Positions 1 through 8,427 of a DNA stretch of 64,000 nucleotides are shown here, one piece after another. Location: the NCBI RefSeq assembly GCF_900176505.1, contig NZ_FWYB01000006.1, positions 231,817-295,816 of the forward strand, given 5' to 3'. The position numbers were made by a program, and so were the translations under genes. The stretch comes from Pedobacter nyackensis. GTDB lineage: Bacteria > Bacteroidota > Bacteroidia > Sphingobacteriales > Sphingobacteriaceae. Within the stretch, counting starts at the first letter, position 1, and every line of letters begins with the position of its first letter. The notes beneath the pieces were generated by a model. It worked only from the letters and a program-made list of their open reading frames with translations, was not told the DNA's origin and searched no databases.

Positions 1-469
1 AGCTAATTATGTTACCTTATCATGGAACAAATTACATGACAACCATATTCCATTGCTGATTGGTTTTGGTGATACAAGTACAATTGATGCACAGTATCTT
101 AACGTAACAGTTTACAAAAACTACTTCTACAACGTTTCAGAAAGACAACCTAGTGTAAGATTCGGACATGTTCACGTATTCAATAACTACTTCAAAGCTA
201 GTAGCGGATATTCAATCGCTTCAAGAATGGGTGCTGTTGTTCGTACGGATAACAATTACTTTGAGAGTGCAAATGCACCAATCAGAACTGATGTTGGTCC
301 AACACCAGGTTACATTAGTGGTGCAGCTACGAACTATTACAAAAATTCAGGTCAGAACGTAATTACTACTTCGGCATCTAGCTGGGTTCCGACTTATGAA
401 TACAAAAGTCAGTTAATTGCGGCTACAGATGTTGCTACTGTAGTTGCGAATGGTGCAGGTGCAAAATAA
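1..469 (+). CDS. Pectate lyase, family PL1 (3' end only)
   Basis: The gene runs off the left edge; the reading frame is open from base 2 and ends at a stop at 467-469, giving the last 155 or so residues. The stretch RQPSVRFGHVHVFNNYF is the family-1 pectate lyase signature: RxPxxR carries the catalytic arginine and HVxNNYF is a rung of the parallel beta-helix. Upstream WNKLHDNH is another rung. Family members cleave polygalacturonate by beta-elimination and are secreted; the signal peptide lies outside the window. It is closed by the hairpin at 537-575 and is probably unrelated to the glycan biosynthesis genes that follow. Confidence 0.88.
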   Translation, partial: ANYVTLSWNKLHDNHIPLLIGFGDTSTIDAQYLNVTVYKNYFYNVSERQPSVRFGHVHVFNNYFKASSGYSIASRMGAVVRTDNNYFESANAPIRTDVGPTPGYISGAATNYYKNSGQNVITTSASSWVPTYEYKSQLIAATDVATVVANGAGAK

Positions 470-536
470 GCCCTGATCAACCATTATATTTTATAACCTC
501 CGACTGTATAAATCTATACGGCCAGAGAAATTAATC

Positions 537-575
537 AAACACTTAAGCTACCTCAATGAGGTAGCTTAAGTGTTT
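537..575. terminator. Rho-independent-type hairpin after pectate lyase
   Basis: Two perfectly complementary 19-nt arms (537-555 and 557-575) around a minimal loop, flanked by A-rich and T-rich ends, so it can work on both strands. It separates the pectate lyase gene from the polysaccharide cluster. Confidence 0.85.
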
Positions 576-604
576 TACATCCTTTTTTAATTTATTATTT
601 TGAT

Positions 605-1753
605 ATGGAAATTAATAGGAAAAAGGTACTTCTGGTATGCGACTCATCGGGTACGCTACTTGATTTTCGGGGAAAACTGATTGAGGACCTCCTGGTCCAT
701 AACGACGTTTACGTTTTCAGTCCCAAAATTACCCAACCAGAGATCAAAGAGCGTTTGATCAAAATGGGTGTCAGGGTTTATGAAAATGATTTGCATTCCA
801 GCAACGTATCCATCCTATCTGATCTTAAATATATCAAAGATCTGTTCCGCATTATAAAACTTATCAAACCTGATATTTTCTTCCCTTATGCTTTTAAACC
901 TGTAATCTACGGTTCACTGGTTGCCAATTTCTGCGGGATAAAAAGGATCACTCCTATGCTCACTGGTTTGGGCTACAATTTCAGTAACGATTCAGGCAAA
1001 AATGGCCTGGTTAGCAAGATCACTAAAATCTTATTAAAACTTAGCTTAAGGCCAAACCGCAGGTTCCGCGTCATATTTCAGAACTATGATGACTGTGAGA
1101 AGCTGATTAGTACTGGCATCATTAACAAAAAGCATCAATGTTACGTGGTAAATGGCTCAGGTGTAGATCTAAGTCATTATGATTATACAGAGCCGCAGGT
1201 GGAGCATTTGAGCTTCCTGATGATCTCAAGGCTCATTAATGCGAAAGGAATTAACGAATATTTTGAAGCCGCCCGGCTGATCCGGCAAAAGTTTCCAGAA
1301 ACTACTTTTAAACTGATCGGATCTTTTGACGACAACATCGACGCCATAGATCAGAACCTATACGAAAAAATCTGCTCCGGAGAAATCATAGAATATTTAG
1401 GTCCTGTGACCGATGTCAGGCCATACATTAAAGATTCATCCATAGTAGTACTCCCATCCTATTACGGTGAAGGCGTTCCAAGATGTATACTTGAGGGAAT
1501 GGCTATGGGGAGAGCAATTATCACCAGTAACTCTGTAGGTTGTAAAGAGACCATTAATGCGGCTTCTACTGAGTTAAATGGTTTTTTAGTTCCTGTAAAG
1601 AATGCCCCGGCACTGGCATCAAGAATGGAATATTTTATAAAGAATACCAAAGACATCATCAGTTTTGGAATAAACGGAAGAAAGTTTGCAAAGGAAAAAT
1701 TTGATGTAAATCTTATTAATTCTCAAATGCTTCATATTATACAGGGAGCATAA
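605..1753 (+). CDS. Glycosyltransferase family 4
   Basis: 382 residues, usual length for GT4 enzymes of the GT-B fold. The N-terminal half is the acceptor domain (VLLVCDSSGTLLDFRGKL at the start, then a PDIFFPYAFKPVIYGSL stretch typical of PglA/WbpX-like enzymes). The C-terminal half has the nucleotide-sugar domain with GSGVDLSHYDY near residue 188 and the E-x7-E motif in EGVPRCILEGMAMG near residues 288-301. Family members transfer a sugar from an NDP-sugar to a lipid-linked glycan at the inner membrane face. First gene of the one-direction cluster to 11.5 kb; the next ORF starts 28 nt after its stop. Donor and acceptor cannot be told from sequence. Confidence 0.88.
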   Translation: MEINRKKVLLVCDSSGTLLDFRGKLIEDLLVHNDVYVFSPKITQPEIKERLIKMGVRVYENDLHSSNVSILSDLKYIKDLFRIIKLIKPDIFFPYAFKPVIYGSLVANFCGIKRITPMLTGLGYNFSNDSGKNGLVSKITKILLKLSLRPNRRFRVIFQNYDDCEKLISTGIINKKHQCYVVNGSGVDLSHYDYTEPQVEHLSFLMISRLINAKGINEYFEAARLIRQKFPETTFKLIGSFDDNIDAIDQNLYEKICSGEIIEYLGPVTDVRPYIKDSSIVVLPSYYGEGVPRCILEGMAMGRAIITSNSVGCKETINAASTELNGFLVPVKNAPALASRMEYFIKNTKDIISFGINGRKFAKEKFDVNLINSQMLHIIQGA

Positions 1754-1781
1754 CCAATATAAGGCTTAAACTCGACCCAAT

Positions 1782-2807
1782 ATGACTTACCGGCTAATTA
1801 CCATCCAACAGAAAAAGGAATGGATGAGGTATGTAGCAGAATCGCTTAATCACGATTTCTATCACACTTGGCATTATCATTCATTAGTAGACAACGGAGA
1901 CCCATTTCTTTTTGTCTATCAGGAGGACAACATATTTATTGCTCTACCCCTACTCAAACGAAGAATTGAAAACTCAGATTTGTTTGATTTAACATCAGCG
2001 TACGGATATACCGGACCTATCTCCAATCTGGATTTTGACAGCATGAGCGACCCTATAATTGATAACTTCAGGGCTTCATTTCTGAGCTTTATGCACGAAG
2101 GACAGAATGTTTGTGTGTTTTCAAGGCTTAATCCTTTCATTAATCAAAAGCGGCTACTGGAAAGGATTGGTGGAATTTACGAAAATGGACAGACTGTTTA
2201 TATTGATTTAACTGAACCAATAGAAGTCCAAAGATCTAAATATGAAAAAAGACTGGCTAGAAAAATAAGGGCGTTAAGAACGAAGAATTTCAAGATTAAA
2301 GAGGCCGATTCTCCAGAAGACATAAGAGCTTTTACTGTAATGTATACAGAAAATATGTTGCGCAACGGAGCCTCAGAAAGGTACTTATACAACGAAGATT
2401 ACTTTAGCCAGTTACTTAGGGCACCCGATTCCAATTGCAAGCTGGTTATGGTTTATGATAACGACCAGGCTATATGCGGAAATATAGTAATGTTTGCCGG
2501 AAGTATCATCAGGAACCACTTGTCGGCCACAGCCACTTCTCATGTCCATGAATCGCCAAGTAAGCTAATCATAGATGAGATCAGTCTCCTGGGTAGAGCA
2601 TTGGGCATAAGTTATTATCATCTGGGAGGTGGATTGGGTGGTAGATCAGATTCATTGTTTCAATTCAAAGCTGCCTTTTCAAATTTAATCTTAGAGGATA
2701 GGACCTGGCGTTTTGTTGCAGACACAGCTTCTTATGAAGAGCTGGTAAACACAAGAGCAGTTAATAAAAGTGCCGGATTCTTCCCGGTTTACAGAAGTAC
2801 ATTTTAA
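1782..2807 (+). CDS. FemAB/GNAT-like acyltransferase, paralogue 1
   Basis: 341 residues. Begins MTYRLITIQQKKEWMRYV and carries the marks shared by all four paralogues in this cluster: HDFYHTWHYHSL near residue 25, YGYTGPISN near 73, VFSRLNPF near 114, YYHLGGGLGGR near 280 and a C-terminal FFPVYR. The overall pattern is that of FemAB-like or BioF2-type GNAT-fold proteins, which attach an amino acid or acyl group to peptidoglycan or a sugar. Whether it uses acyl-CoA or aminoacyl-tRNA cannot be read from the sequence. It is the most diverged of the four copies and is separated from the other three by three other genes, so it probably comes from the oldest duplication. Confidence 0.78.
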   Translation: MTYRLITIQQKKEWMRYVAESLNHDFYHTWHYHSLVDNGDPFLFVYQEDNIFIALPLLKRRIENSDLFDLTSAYGYTGPISNLDFDSMSDPIIDNFRASFLSFMHEGQNVCVFSRLNPFINQKRLLERIGGIYENGQTVYIDLTEPIEVQRSKYEKRLARKIRALRTKNFKIKEADSPEDIRAFTVMYTENMLRNGASERYLYNEDYFSQLLRAPDSNCKLVMVYDNDQAICGNIVMFAGSIIRNHLSATATSHVHESPSKLIIDEISLLGRALGISYYHLGGGLGGRSDSLFQFKAAFSNLILEDRTWRFVADTASYEELVNTRAVNKSAGFFPVYRSTF

Positions 2808-2830
2808 GAAATATTTAAAATCTTCATACA

Positions 2831-3634
2831 GTGGAAAATATATTTGATTATCATCAGGCCAATTTAAAAGATTTTGATGAGGCCTTCAGCAAATATGGCT
2901 GGTTAGTATATGAAAATGCTTTGTCGGACGAATTTGTCGAGGAAATTAATAATTCCCTTGAGGATGCCTACCTCCTGCGAAGGCAAATTCAGAAGGAAAA
3001 TGGGATTGATCTCGATATGGCGGGAACACTGCATCATTTACTTGAACCGGATAACTTCGGTTTTAAACTTATCGAAAAATTGTACTGCGATGAGCAAATG
3101 CGGCATTTTCTTAAAGGCAATTACATTCTGAATGCAATTGGCGGAGTGATCAATGTAAAAGATGCCAGGCCATATGTACAAAATGTGCATCGCGACATCA
3201 GAAGTTTTACCGGAGATCTGAAAATGATGATCCAGATGATGATTATACTAGATGATTTCACAGAGGATAATGGGGCAACCTATTTACTTTCCGGATCACA
3301 CAAAGCAGATATCAGGCCGGATGACTTATCTTTCTATAGTCAGGCAGACCGCGCCCTTGCAAAAAAAGGCAGCATCATATTATTTGATTCGCATTTATGG
3401 CATGCTGCGGGCAAAAACTACACCGATAAGCCAAGAAGAGCATTAACACTGAGTTATACCCTGCCGTTTTTTAAACAACAACTTGATTATCCGAGATTCT
3501 TAGGGTACGAGTTTGGTGAAACTTTACCAGAGGGCTTAAGACAGGTAATAGGCTATAATGCCAGAGTTCCAGCCAATTTATATGAATACTATCAGCCACC
3601 ACATCGCAGGATGTACAAACAAGGACAAGGTTAA
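2831..3634 (+). CDS. Phytanoyl-CoA dioxygenase (PhyH) family protein
   Basis: 267 residues from a GTG start 23 nt after the preceding gene. It has the Fe(II)/2-oxoglutarate dioxygenase facial triad: HRD with H120 and D122 (NVHRDIRSF), and a distal His in SHLWHAAGKN (H191 best fits the family), followed by PRRALTLSY, whose arginine would hold 2-oxoglutarate. GATYLLSGSHK is also typical of PhyH. Family members hydroxylate varied small molecules, lipids and sugars. Its place between an acyltransferase and an aminotransferase-like gene suggests hydroxylation of a sugar or of its acyl group; this is inference. Confidence 0.82.
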   Translation: MENIFDYHQANLKDFDEAFSKYGWLVYENALSDEFVEEINNSLEDAYLLRRQIQKENGIDLDMAGTLHHLLEPDNFGFKLIEKLYCDEQMRHFLKGNYILNAIGGVINVKDARPYVQNVHRDIRSFTGDLKMMIQMMIILDDFTEDNGATYLLSGSHKADIRPDDLSFYSQADRALAKKGSIILFDSHLWHAAGKNYTDKPRRALTLSYTLPFFKQQLDYPRFLGYEFGETLPEGLRQVIGYNARVPANLYEYYQPPHRRMYKQGQG

Positions 3635-3673
3635 TATTTAGCATCGGACGTTTTTCATTAAAATGCATATGTT

Positions 3674-4636
3674 ATGATTACTGAAGTGAAAACAATTGGG
3701 GGGTATATCGAGTTACAACTTCCTCAGGGCAATGAACATTACCCTGCTCTTATTAAATTGAATACAGGCAGGAATGCATTAGAGTACCTCTTAAGGATTA
3801 AAAAGTATACTTTGGTACATTTACCCTATTTCACTTGCGAAGTGCTCTTAGAGCCCTTGTGCAGACTTAACATCCCCTATAGATTCTATCATATAGATTC
3901 AATGCTTAATCCAATTCTTGATTTTGAACCGGGACCAACTGAATGTCTGGTTTATACCAATTACTTTGGGTTAATGCAGGAAACTGTAAAAAAGTTAAGT
4001 GGACAGCTCAACAACCTGATTATAGATAATGCTCAGGCATTTTTTTCTCCTCCTCTGGAGGGTATAGACACTTTTTATTCCTGCAGGAAGTTTTTTGGTG
4101 TTCCCGATGGTGCTTATTTACAAGCAAATAGCAACACAAGGTTATCATTAGATCATGATATTTCGATTGGCAGGTTTTCACATCTGATAAAAAGTATAGA
4201 TCTAAACATTGAAAGTGCCTATCCGGATTACATCAGAAACAATGTGTGCCTGGTTGATAATTCAATAAAAAAAATGTCCTTGTTAACCCAGAAAATCCTG
4301 TCAGGCATAGATTACGAAGACTGCGAAAAAATACGAAATGCTAATTTTAAACATTTGCACAAGGCCCTATCCGAAAAAAACGAACTGACCATAGAGGTAA
4401 CAGATCTGAAAGCCCCAATGGTTTATCCGCTACTGATTAATAATCCAGAGCTTAAACAAAAGCTAATAGATAGAAAGGTTTTTGTTGCCACATACTGGCC
4501 AAATGTACTCGACTGGACCACCGAAGATATGTTGGAGCATTACCTATGTAAAAACATAATTCCTTTACCGATTGATCATCGCTACCACATCAGCGACATG
4601 GATTATATGATTGACATACTAAAACAATTGTTATGA
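3674..4636 (+). CDS. DegT/DnrJ/EryC1-like PLP-dependent enzyme (short, divergent)
   Basis: 320 residues, shorter than the usual 370-400 of sugar aminotransferases. Recognisable fold-type-I marks are LNTGRNALEYLL (residues 29-40, cofactor phosphate loop), IIDNAQAFF with D118 (the Asp that pairs with the pyridine nitrogen, in the DxAQ setting of DegT enzymes) and SCRKFFGVPDGAYL with K139 as the likely Schiff-base lysine. The usual glycine-rich loop after the lysine is altered. In this setting it most likely aminates a keto-sugar made by the dehydratase at 8424, but the substrate is unproven. Its last 4 nt overlap the next gene (ATGA), suggesting translational coupling. Confidence 0.62.
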   Translation: MITEVKTIGGYIELQLPQGNEHYPALIKLNTGRNALEYLLRIKKYTLVHLPYFTCEVLLEPLCRLNIPYRFYHIDSMLNPILDFEPGPTECLVYTNYFGLMQETVKKLSGQLNNLIIDNAQAFFSPPLEGIDTFYSCRKFFGVPDGAYLQANSNTRLSLDHDISIGRFSHLIKSIDLNIESAYPDYIRNNVCLVDNSIKKMSLLTQKILSGIDYEDCEKIRNANFKHLHKALSEKNELTIEVTDLKAPMVYPLLINNPELKQKLIDRKVFVATYWPNVLDWTTEDMLEHYLCKNIIPLPIDHRYHISDMDYMIDILKQLL

Positions 4637-5151
4637 ACTACTCAGTTTACTTAAGGCCGTTAGCTCTGGAAGATGCAGAGACAGCTTATAAATGGCGTAA
4701 TAACCCTAACATTTGGGTATATACCAAGCATCCTATTAACCAATATGTAACCCTAGAAATAGAGCGCAACTGGATTTCAGAAGTTTCCTCCCGAACAAAT
4801 GAAAAGAGATTTGCCATTTGTCTGACGACTGACAATCAATACATAGGGAACGTTCAATTAACCAACATTCAAGAATCTAGTGCCACCTATCACATTTTTA
4901 TTGGCGAAGAATCTTTCTGGGGTAAAGGAATTGCAAAGCTAGCCACCTCTTTAATATTGGAGTATGCTTTTTTTGATATGAAGCTTGACACCATATTCCT
5001 TGATGTTCACGTAGAAAACAAAGCTGCCCAGGGCATTTACAAGGAAAAAGGATTTAAAGTTATAAATGACCAGAATGATTTTATTGATATGTCCCTAACA
5101 AGAGAAACATTCCTAAAAAACAGAGATCTATCACTACTTAACGTTCATTAA
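4633..5151 (+). CDS. GNAT N-acetyltransferase (RimJ/PseH-like)
   Basis: 172 residues, standard GNAT length. LRPLALEDAETAYKWRNNP at the start resembles the KWRNHP region of PseH-type amino-sugar N-acetyltransferases and RimJ/RimL. FWGKGIAKLATSLIL (about residues 96-110) is motif A that binds the acetyl-CoA pyrophosphate, and LDVHVENKAAQGIYKEKGF is the C-terminal GNAT signature. It overlaps the upstream PLP-enzyme gene by 4 nt. A coupled aminotransferase and N-acetyltransferase pair is what is expected for an N-acetylated amino sugar. Confidence 0.82.
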   Translation: MNYSVYLRPLALEDAETAYKWRNNPNIWVYTKHPINQYVTLEIERNWISEVSSRTNEKRFAICLTTDNQYIGNVQLTNIQESSATYHIFIGEESFWGKGIAKLATSLILEYAFFDMKLDTIFLDVHVENKAAQGIYKEKGFKVINDQNDFIDMSLTRETFLKNRDLSLLNVH

Positions 5152-5162
5152 ACCCTACAACT

Positions 5163-6263
5163 ATGCATCACCTAGTTACAATCGATCAAAAGGAAGAATG
5201 GAAAGGCTATGTTTCCGATTCAGTACAACATGACTTTTACCATACCTGGTATTATCATTCTTTAGACCGCAGTGGAACCCCAATTCTGTTTGTGTATGAA
5301 GAGGGTGAGAATTACATTGCTTTTCCGCTTATAAAAAGGGAAATCCCCCGTTCTCTTTTATATGATTTAACCTCTGTGTATGGTTATACAGGTCCTATTT
5401 CTAACCAGAGATTTGAAGACCTTAGCGATGAATTTCTTGAAAATTTCAAGGACTCTTTCCTAACCTTCCTCAGGAAAGGACAGCATGTCTCGGTATTTTC
5501 AAGATTGCATCCTTTTTTTGATCAGCAAAGGGTGATGCAAAAATTTGGGGGCGTTCATGCCAATGGAAAAACAATAGCTATAGATTTAACTATTCCTATT
5601 GAAGATCAACGAAATAAATACCATAAGAGACTTGCCGAAAAAATCCGTCAGTTAAGAAGAAAAGGATATGAAGTTAGGGAGGCGAATGGACCTGAGGATA
5701 TTAAGCTGTTTGCCAGTATTTACACAGAGAATATGCAAAGAATCGAAGCCTCAGATTTTTATCTGTTTACTGAGGAATACTTTAATGATCTTCATGAGTC
5801 TAACGAATTCAACAGTAAATTACTACTGGTTTATAATCAAGAGGGCTTTGCCGTATGTGGTGCTTTTATTGTATGCACAAATGATATTATACAGGCCCAC
5901 CTCCTTGGCACACGTACAGCTTATTTAGGCGATTCGCCAGCCAAGCTGCTGACAGACGAAATCACGGTTATCGGTCGTGAGATGGGTGCAAAATATTTCC
6001 ATCTTGGTGGCGGATTGAATTTCAAACAAGATTCTCTATTTGAATGGAAAGCGTGTTTTTCTGATTACATTTTAGATTTTAAGAGCTGGAGATTTATTGC
6101 AGACCAGGACCCTTATACCGCTCTGCTGGAAGAACATCAAATTGATAAAAATGAAGAGGTTGACTTTTTCCCTTTGTATAGATATACAAAAAAAGTCATT
6201 GAATCAACAAAAGTATATTTTGTCTTATTCTTCACCGAACACCTATCATTATGCATCATCTAA
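5163..6263 (+). CDS. FemAB/GNAT-like acyltransferase, paralogue 2 (extended C-terminus)
   Basis: 366 residues, about 20 more than the neighbouring copies. It shares MHHLVTIDQKEEWKGYV, HDFYHTWYYHSL, VYGYTGPISN, VFSRLHPFF, FHLGGGLNFK and FFPLYRYTK with the others. After YRYTK, where paralogues 3 and 4 end within about ten residues, it continues with a tail that reads through what is leader sequence before paralogue 3 and stops 13 nt inside that gene. The tail therefore looks like acquired non-coding sequence. Same open question on donor as paralogue 1. Confidence 0.77.
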   Translation: MHHLVTIDQKEEWKGYVSDSVQHDFYHTWYYHSLDRSGTPILFVYEEGENYIAFPLIKREIPRSLLYDLTSVYGYTGPISNQRFEDLSDEFLENFKDSFLTFLRKGQHVSVFSRLHPFFDQQRVMQKFGGVHANGKTIAIDLTIPIEDQRNKYHKRLAEKIRQLRRKGYEVREANGPEDIKLFASIYTENMQRIEASDFYLFTEEYFNDLHESNEFNSKLLLVYNQEGFAVCGAFIVCTNDIIQAHLLGTRTAYLGDSPAKLLTDEITVIGREMGAKYFHLGGGLNFKQDSLFEWKACFSDYILDFKSWRFIADQDPYTALLEEHQIDKNEEVDFFPLYRYTKKVIESTKVYFVLFFTEHLSLCII

Positions 6264-7297
6264 TCACAATCAGTCAAAAGGACAAGTGGATGTGGTACGT
6301 CAAAAATTCAGCTGAGTATGATTTTTATCACACCTGGTATTATCACTCGCTGGACCAGACTGGTGACCCCTTCCTCTTTATTTACGAAGAAAGCGATAAC
6401 TATATCGCATTCCCTTTATTGAACAGAAAAATCGAAGATTCTGAGTTCTCAGATCTTACATCGGTTTATGGGTACACTGGGCCAATCTCAAACCTAAAGT
6501 TTGAAGAGCTTAATGATGAGTTTATGGAAAACTTCAAAAGGACATTTCTTTCTTTTCTAAAGAGCAGGGAAAATGTTTCTGTGTTTTCCCGTTTGCATCC
6601 CCTGTTTCATCAGAACTTCCTGATGGAAAAATTTGGTGGTGTTTATCAAAATGGAAAGACGGTCAATATCGACCTTACTATACCTATTGAATCACAACGA
6701 TTAAAATACAGAAGAACTACATATGACGCGATAAAACGATCATGGAGACAAGGGTTAACTGCAAAAGAAACAAGAGAGCCGGAGGATATACAGATTTTCA
6801 AAGATATATATATCGAGAACATGAAACGTGTGGGTGCCAAGGACTACTATCTGTTTACCGACACTTACTTTCATGACATGGTAAATGCTGAAGAATTTGA
6901 TTGCCGCGTATTACTGGTATACCATAAAGATCAGGCCATTTGCGGATCAATGGTAACTTTCACCGGCACCATTATCGAAGGACACCTTATGGCTACCAGA
7001 ACCGAATATCTTGCCGAATCGCCAAGCAAGTTTCTAGTCGATGAAATCAGTAAATTAGGACGAAAGCATGGCATGCAGCACTACCATCTGGGTGGGGGAT
7101 TTGGCTACAAAGAAGATACATTGTTTAATTGGAAGCTGGGTTTCTCAGACCTAATGTTGAATTACAGCAGCTGGAGATACATTACGGATGAAGTCAGATA
7201 CAATACCCTCGTCCAGAAATCAGGCGTAGATGAGCACACTGATGTTGACTTTTTTCCTTTATATCGCTATTCACAAACTTTAAACTCACTAAAATGA
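6251..7297 (+). CDS. FemAB/GNAT-like acyltransferase, paralogue 3
   Basis: 348 residues. It aligns end to end, without gaps, with paralogue 4 (7381-8427); long stretches such as the start, the QNGKT region and the last 20 codons are nearly identical, so this pair is the most recent duplication. Conserved blocks: FYHTWYYHSL (25-34), YGYTGPISN (about 73-81), VFSRLHPL, KYRRTTYDAIKRSWRQG, YHLGGGFGYK (about 278). Its stop TGA overlaps an ATG at 7294 that opens a 12-codon relic of the dehydratase gene start. It begins 13 nt inside paralogue 2. Confidence 0.78.
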   Translation: MHHLITISQKDKWMWYVKNSAEYDFYHTWYYHSLDQTGDPFLFIYEESDNYIAFPLLNRKIEDSEFSDLTSVYGYTGPISNLKFEELNDEFMENFKRTFLSFLKSRENVSVFSRLHPLFHQNFLMEKFGGVYQNGKTVNIDLTIPIESQRLKYRRTTYDAIKRSWRQGLTAKETREPEDIQIFKDIYIENMKRVGAKDYYLFTDTYFHDMVNAEEFDCRVLLVYHKDQAICGSMVTFTGTIIEGHLMATRTEYLAESPSKFLVDEISKLGRKHGMQHYHLGGGFGYKEDTLFNWKLGFSDLMLNYSSWRYITDEVRYNTLVQKSGVDEHTDVDFFPLYRYSQTLNSLK

Positions 7298-7329
7298 AAA
7301 GTCTAAAGTACCGGCATACACACCAATAA
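7294..7329 (+). pseudogene. Relic of the start of the dehydratase gene left by duplication
   Basis: Twelve codons (ATG at 7294, TAA at 7327-7329) that overlap the stop of paralogue 3 by the same 4 nt (ATGA) as the real dehydratase gene overlaps paralogue 4 at 8424. The sequence from about 7259 to 7306 matches 8389 to 8436 almost base for base, including ATGAAAA and TCTA after the start, then the two diverge. It marks the right edge of a tandem duplication unit rather than a working gene. Confidence 0.6.
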
Positions 7330-7380
7330 TTAATCTGCGAATATATTTATAGCCATACTTTTCACAGGAAACCTACCATT

Positions 7381-8427
7381 ATGTATCATCTAATTACAAT
7401 CAATCAAAAAGATAAATGGACATGGTATGTGAGAAATTCTGCTGAGCATGATTTTTATCATACCTGGTATTATCACTCCATGGACCAAAGTGGTGAACCT
7501 TTCCTCTTTATTTATGAAGAAAATGAGAACTACATTGCATTTCCTTTATTGAACAGAAAAATCGAGGACTCAGGCTTCTCTGATTTCACCTCTGTGTATG
7601 GATATACCGGCCCTATTTCAAACCGAAAATTTGAACAACTTGAGGATTCATTTATGGAGAATTTCAAAAGATCCTTTCTTTCCTTTCTAAAGAGCAAGGA
7701 AAGCATCTCGGTTTTCTCCCGCCTGCATCCGTTACTTCAACAAAACTTCCTTCTGGAAAAATTTGGAGGGGTATATCAAAATGGAAAAACGATCAGCATA
7801 GATCTTACCGTCCCTATTGAGCACCAACGATTAAAATACAGAAGGACGACCTACGATGATATAAAAAGATCATGGAGGCGGGGATTCATAGCAAAAGAAA
7901 CAAAAGAGCCTGAGGACATACAAATTTTCAAAGAAATCTATATTGAAAACATGAAACGCGTAGGCGCATCAGATTATTACTTGTTTACAGACCAATACTT
8001 TCATGACATGGTAAATGCCGATGAATTTGATTGCATATTGGTCCTGGTTTTTGATGGAACCGAAGCCATTTGCGGGTCAATAACGACCTTCACCGATGGG
8101 ATTGCAGAATGTCACCTCACAGCTACCCGAACCAAATATCTATGGGCATCTCCAAGTAAATTTTTAATCGATGAGATAAGCCAGATTGGAAGAAAATACG
8201 GTATGAAACATTATCACCTTGGTGGAGGATATGGTTTCAAAGAAGATTCTTTGTTTGATTGGAAACTGGGTTTCTCAGACCTAATGTTGAATTACAACAG
8301 CTGGAGGTACATTACGGATGAAGCAAGATACAATACCCTAGTCCAGAAGTCGGGCGTAGATCAGAACATTGACATTGATTTTTTCCCTTTATATCGCTAT
8401 TCACAAACCTTAAACTCACTAAAATGA
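7381..8427 (+). CDS. FemAB/GNAT-like acyltransferase, paralogue 4
   Basis: 348 residues, the closest relative of paralogue 3. Same blocks: DFYHTWYYHSM, VYGYTGPISN, VFSRLHPLL, KYRRTTYDDIKRSWRRG, YHLGGGYGFK and FFPLYRYSQTLNSLK. Differences between the two cluster in the middle, for example in the segment near residues 215-245 (VLVFDGTEAICGSITTF against VLLVYHKDQAICGSMVTF), where substrate choice could differ. It overlaps the dehydratase gene by ATGA (8424-8427), so its translation is probably coupled to the next two genes. Confidence 0.78.
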   Translation: MYHLITINQKDKWTWYVRNSAEHDFYHTWYYHSMDQSGEPFLFIYEENENYIAFPLLNRKIEDSGFSDFTSVYGYTGPISNRKFEQLEDSFMENFKRSFLSFLKSKESISVFSRLHPLLQQNFLLEKFGGVYQNGKTISIDLTVPIEHQRLKYRRTTYDDIKRSWRRGFIAKETKEPEDIQIFKEIYIENMKRVGASDYYLFTDQYFHDMVNADEFDCILVLVFDGTEAICGSITTFTDGIAECHLTATRTKYLWASPSKFLIDEISQIGRKYGMKHYHLGGGYGFKEDSLFDWKLGFSDLMLNYNSWRYITDEARYNTLVQKSGVDQNIDIDFFPLYRYSQTLNSLK

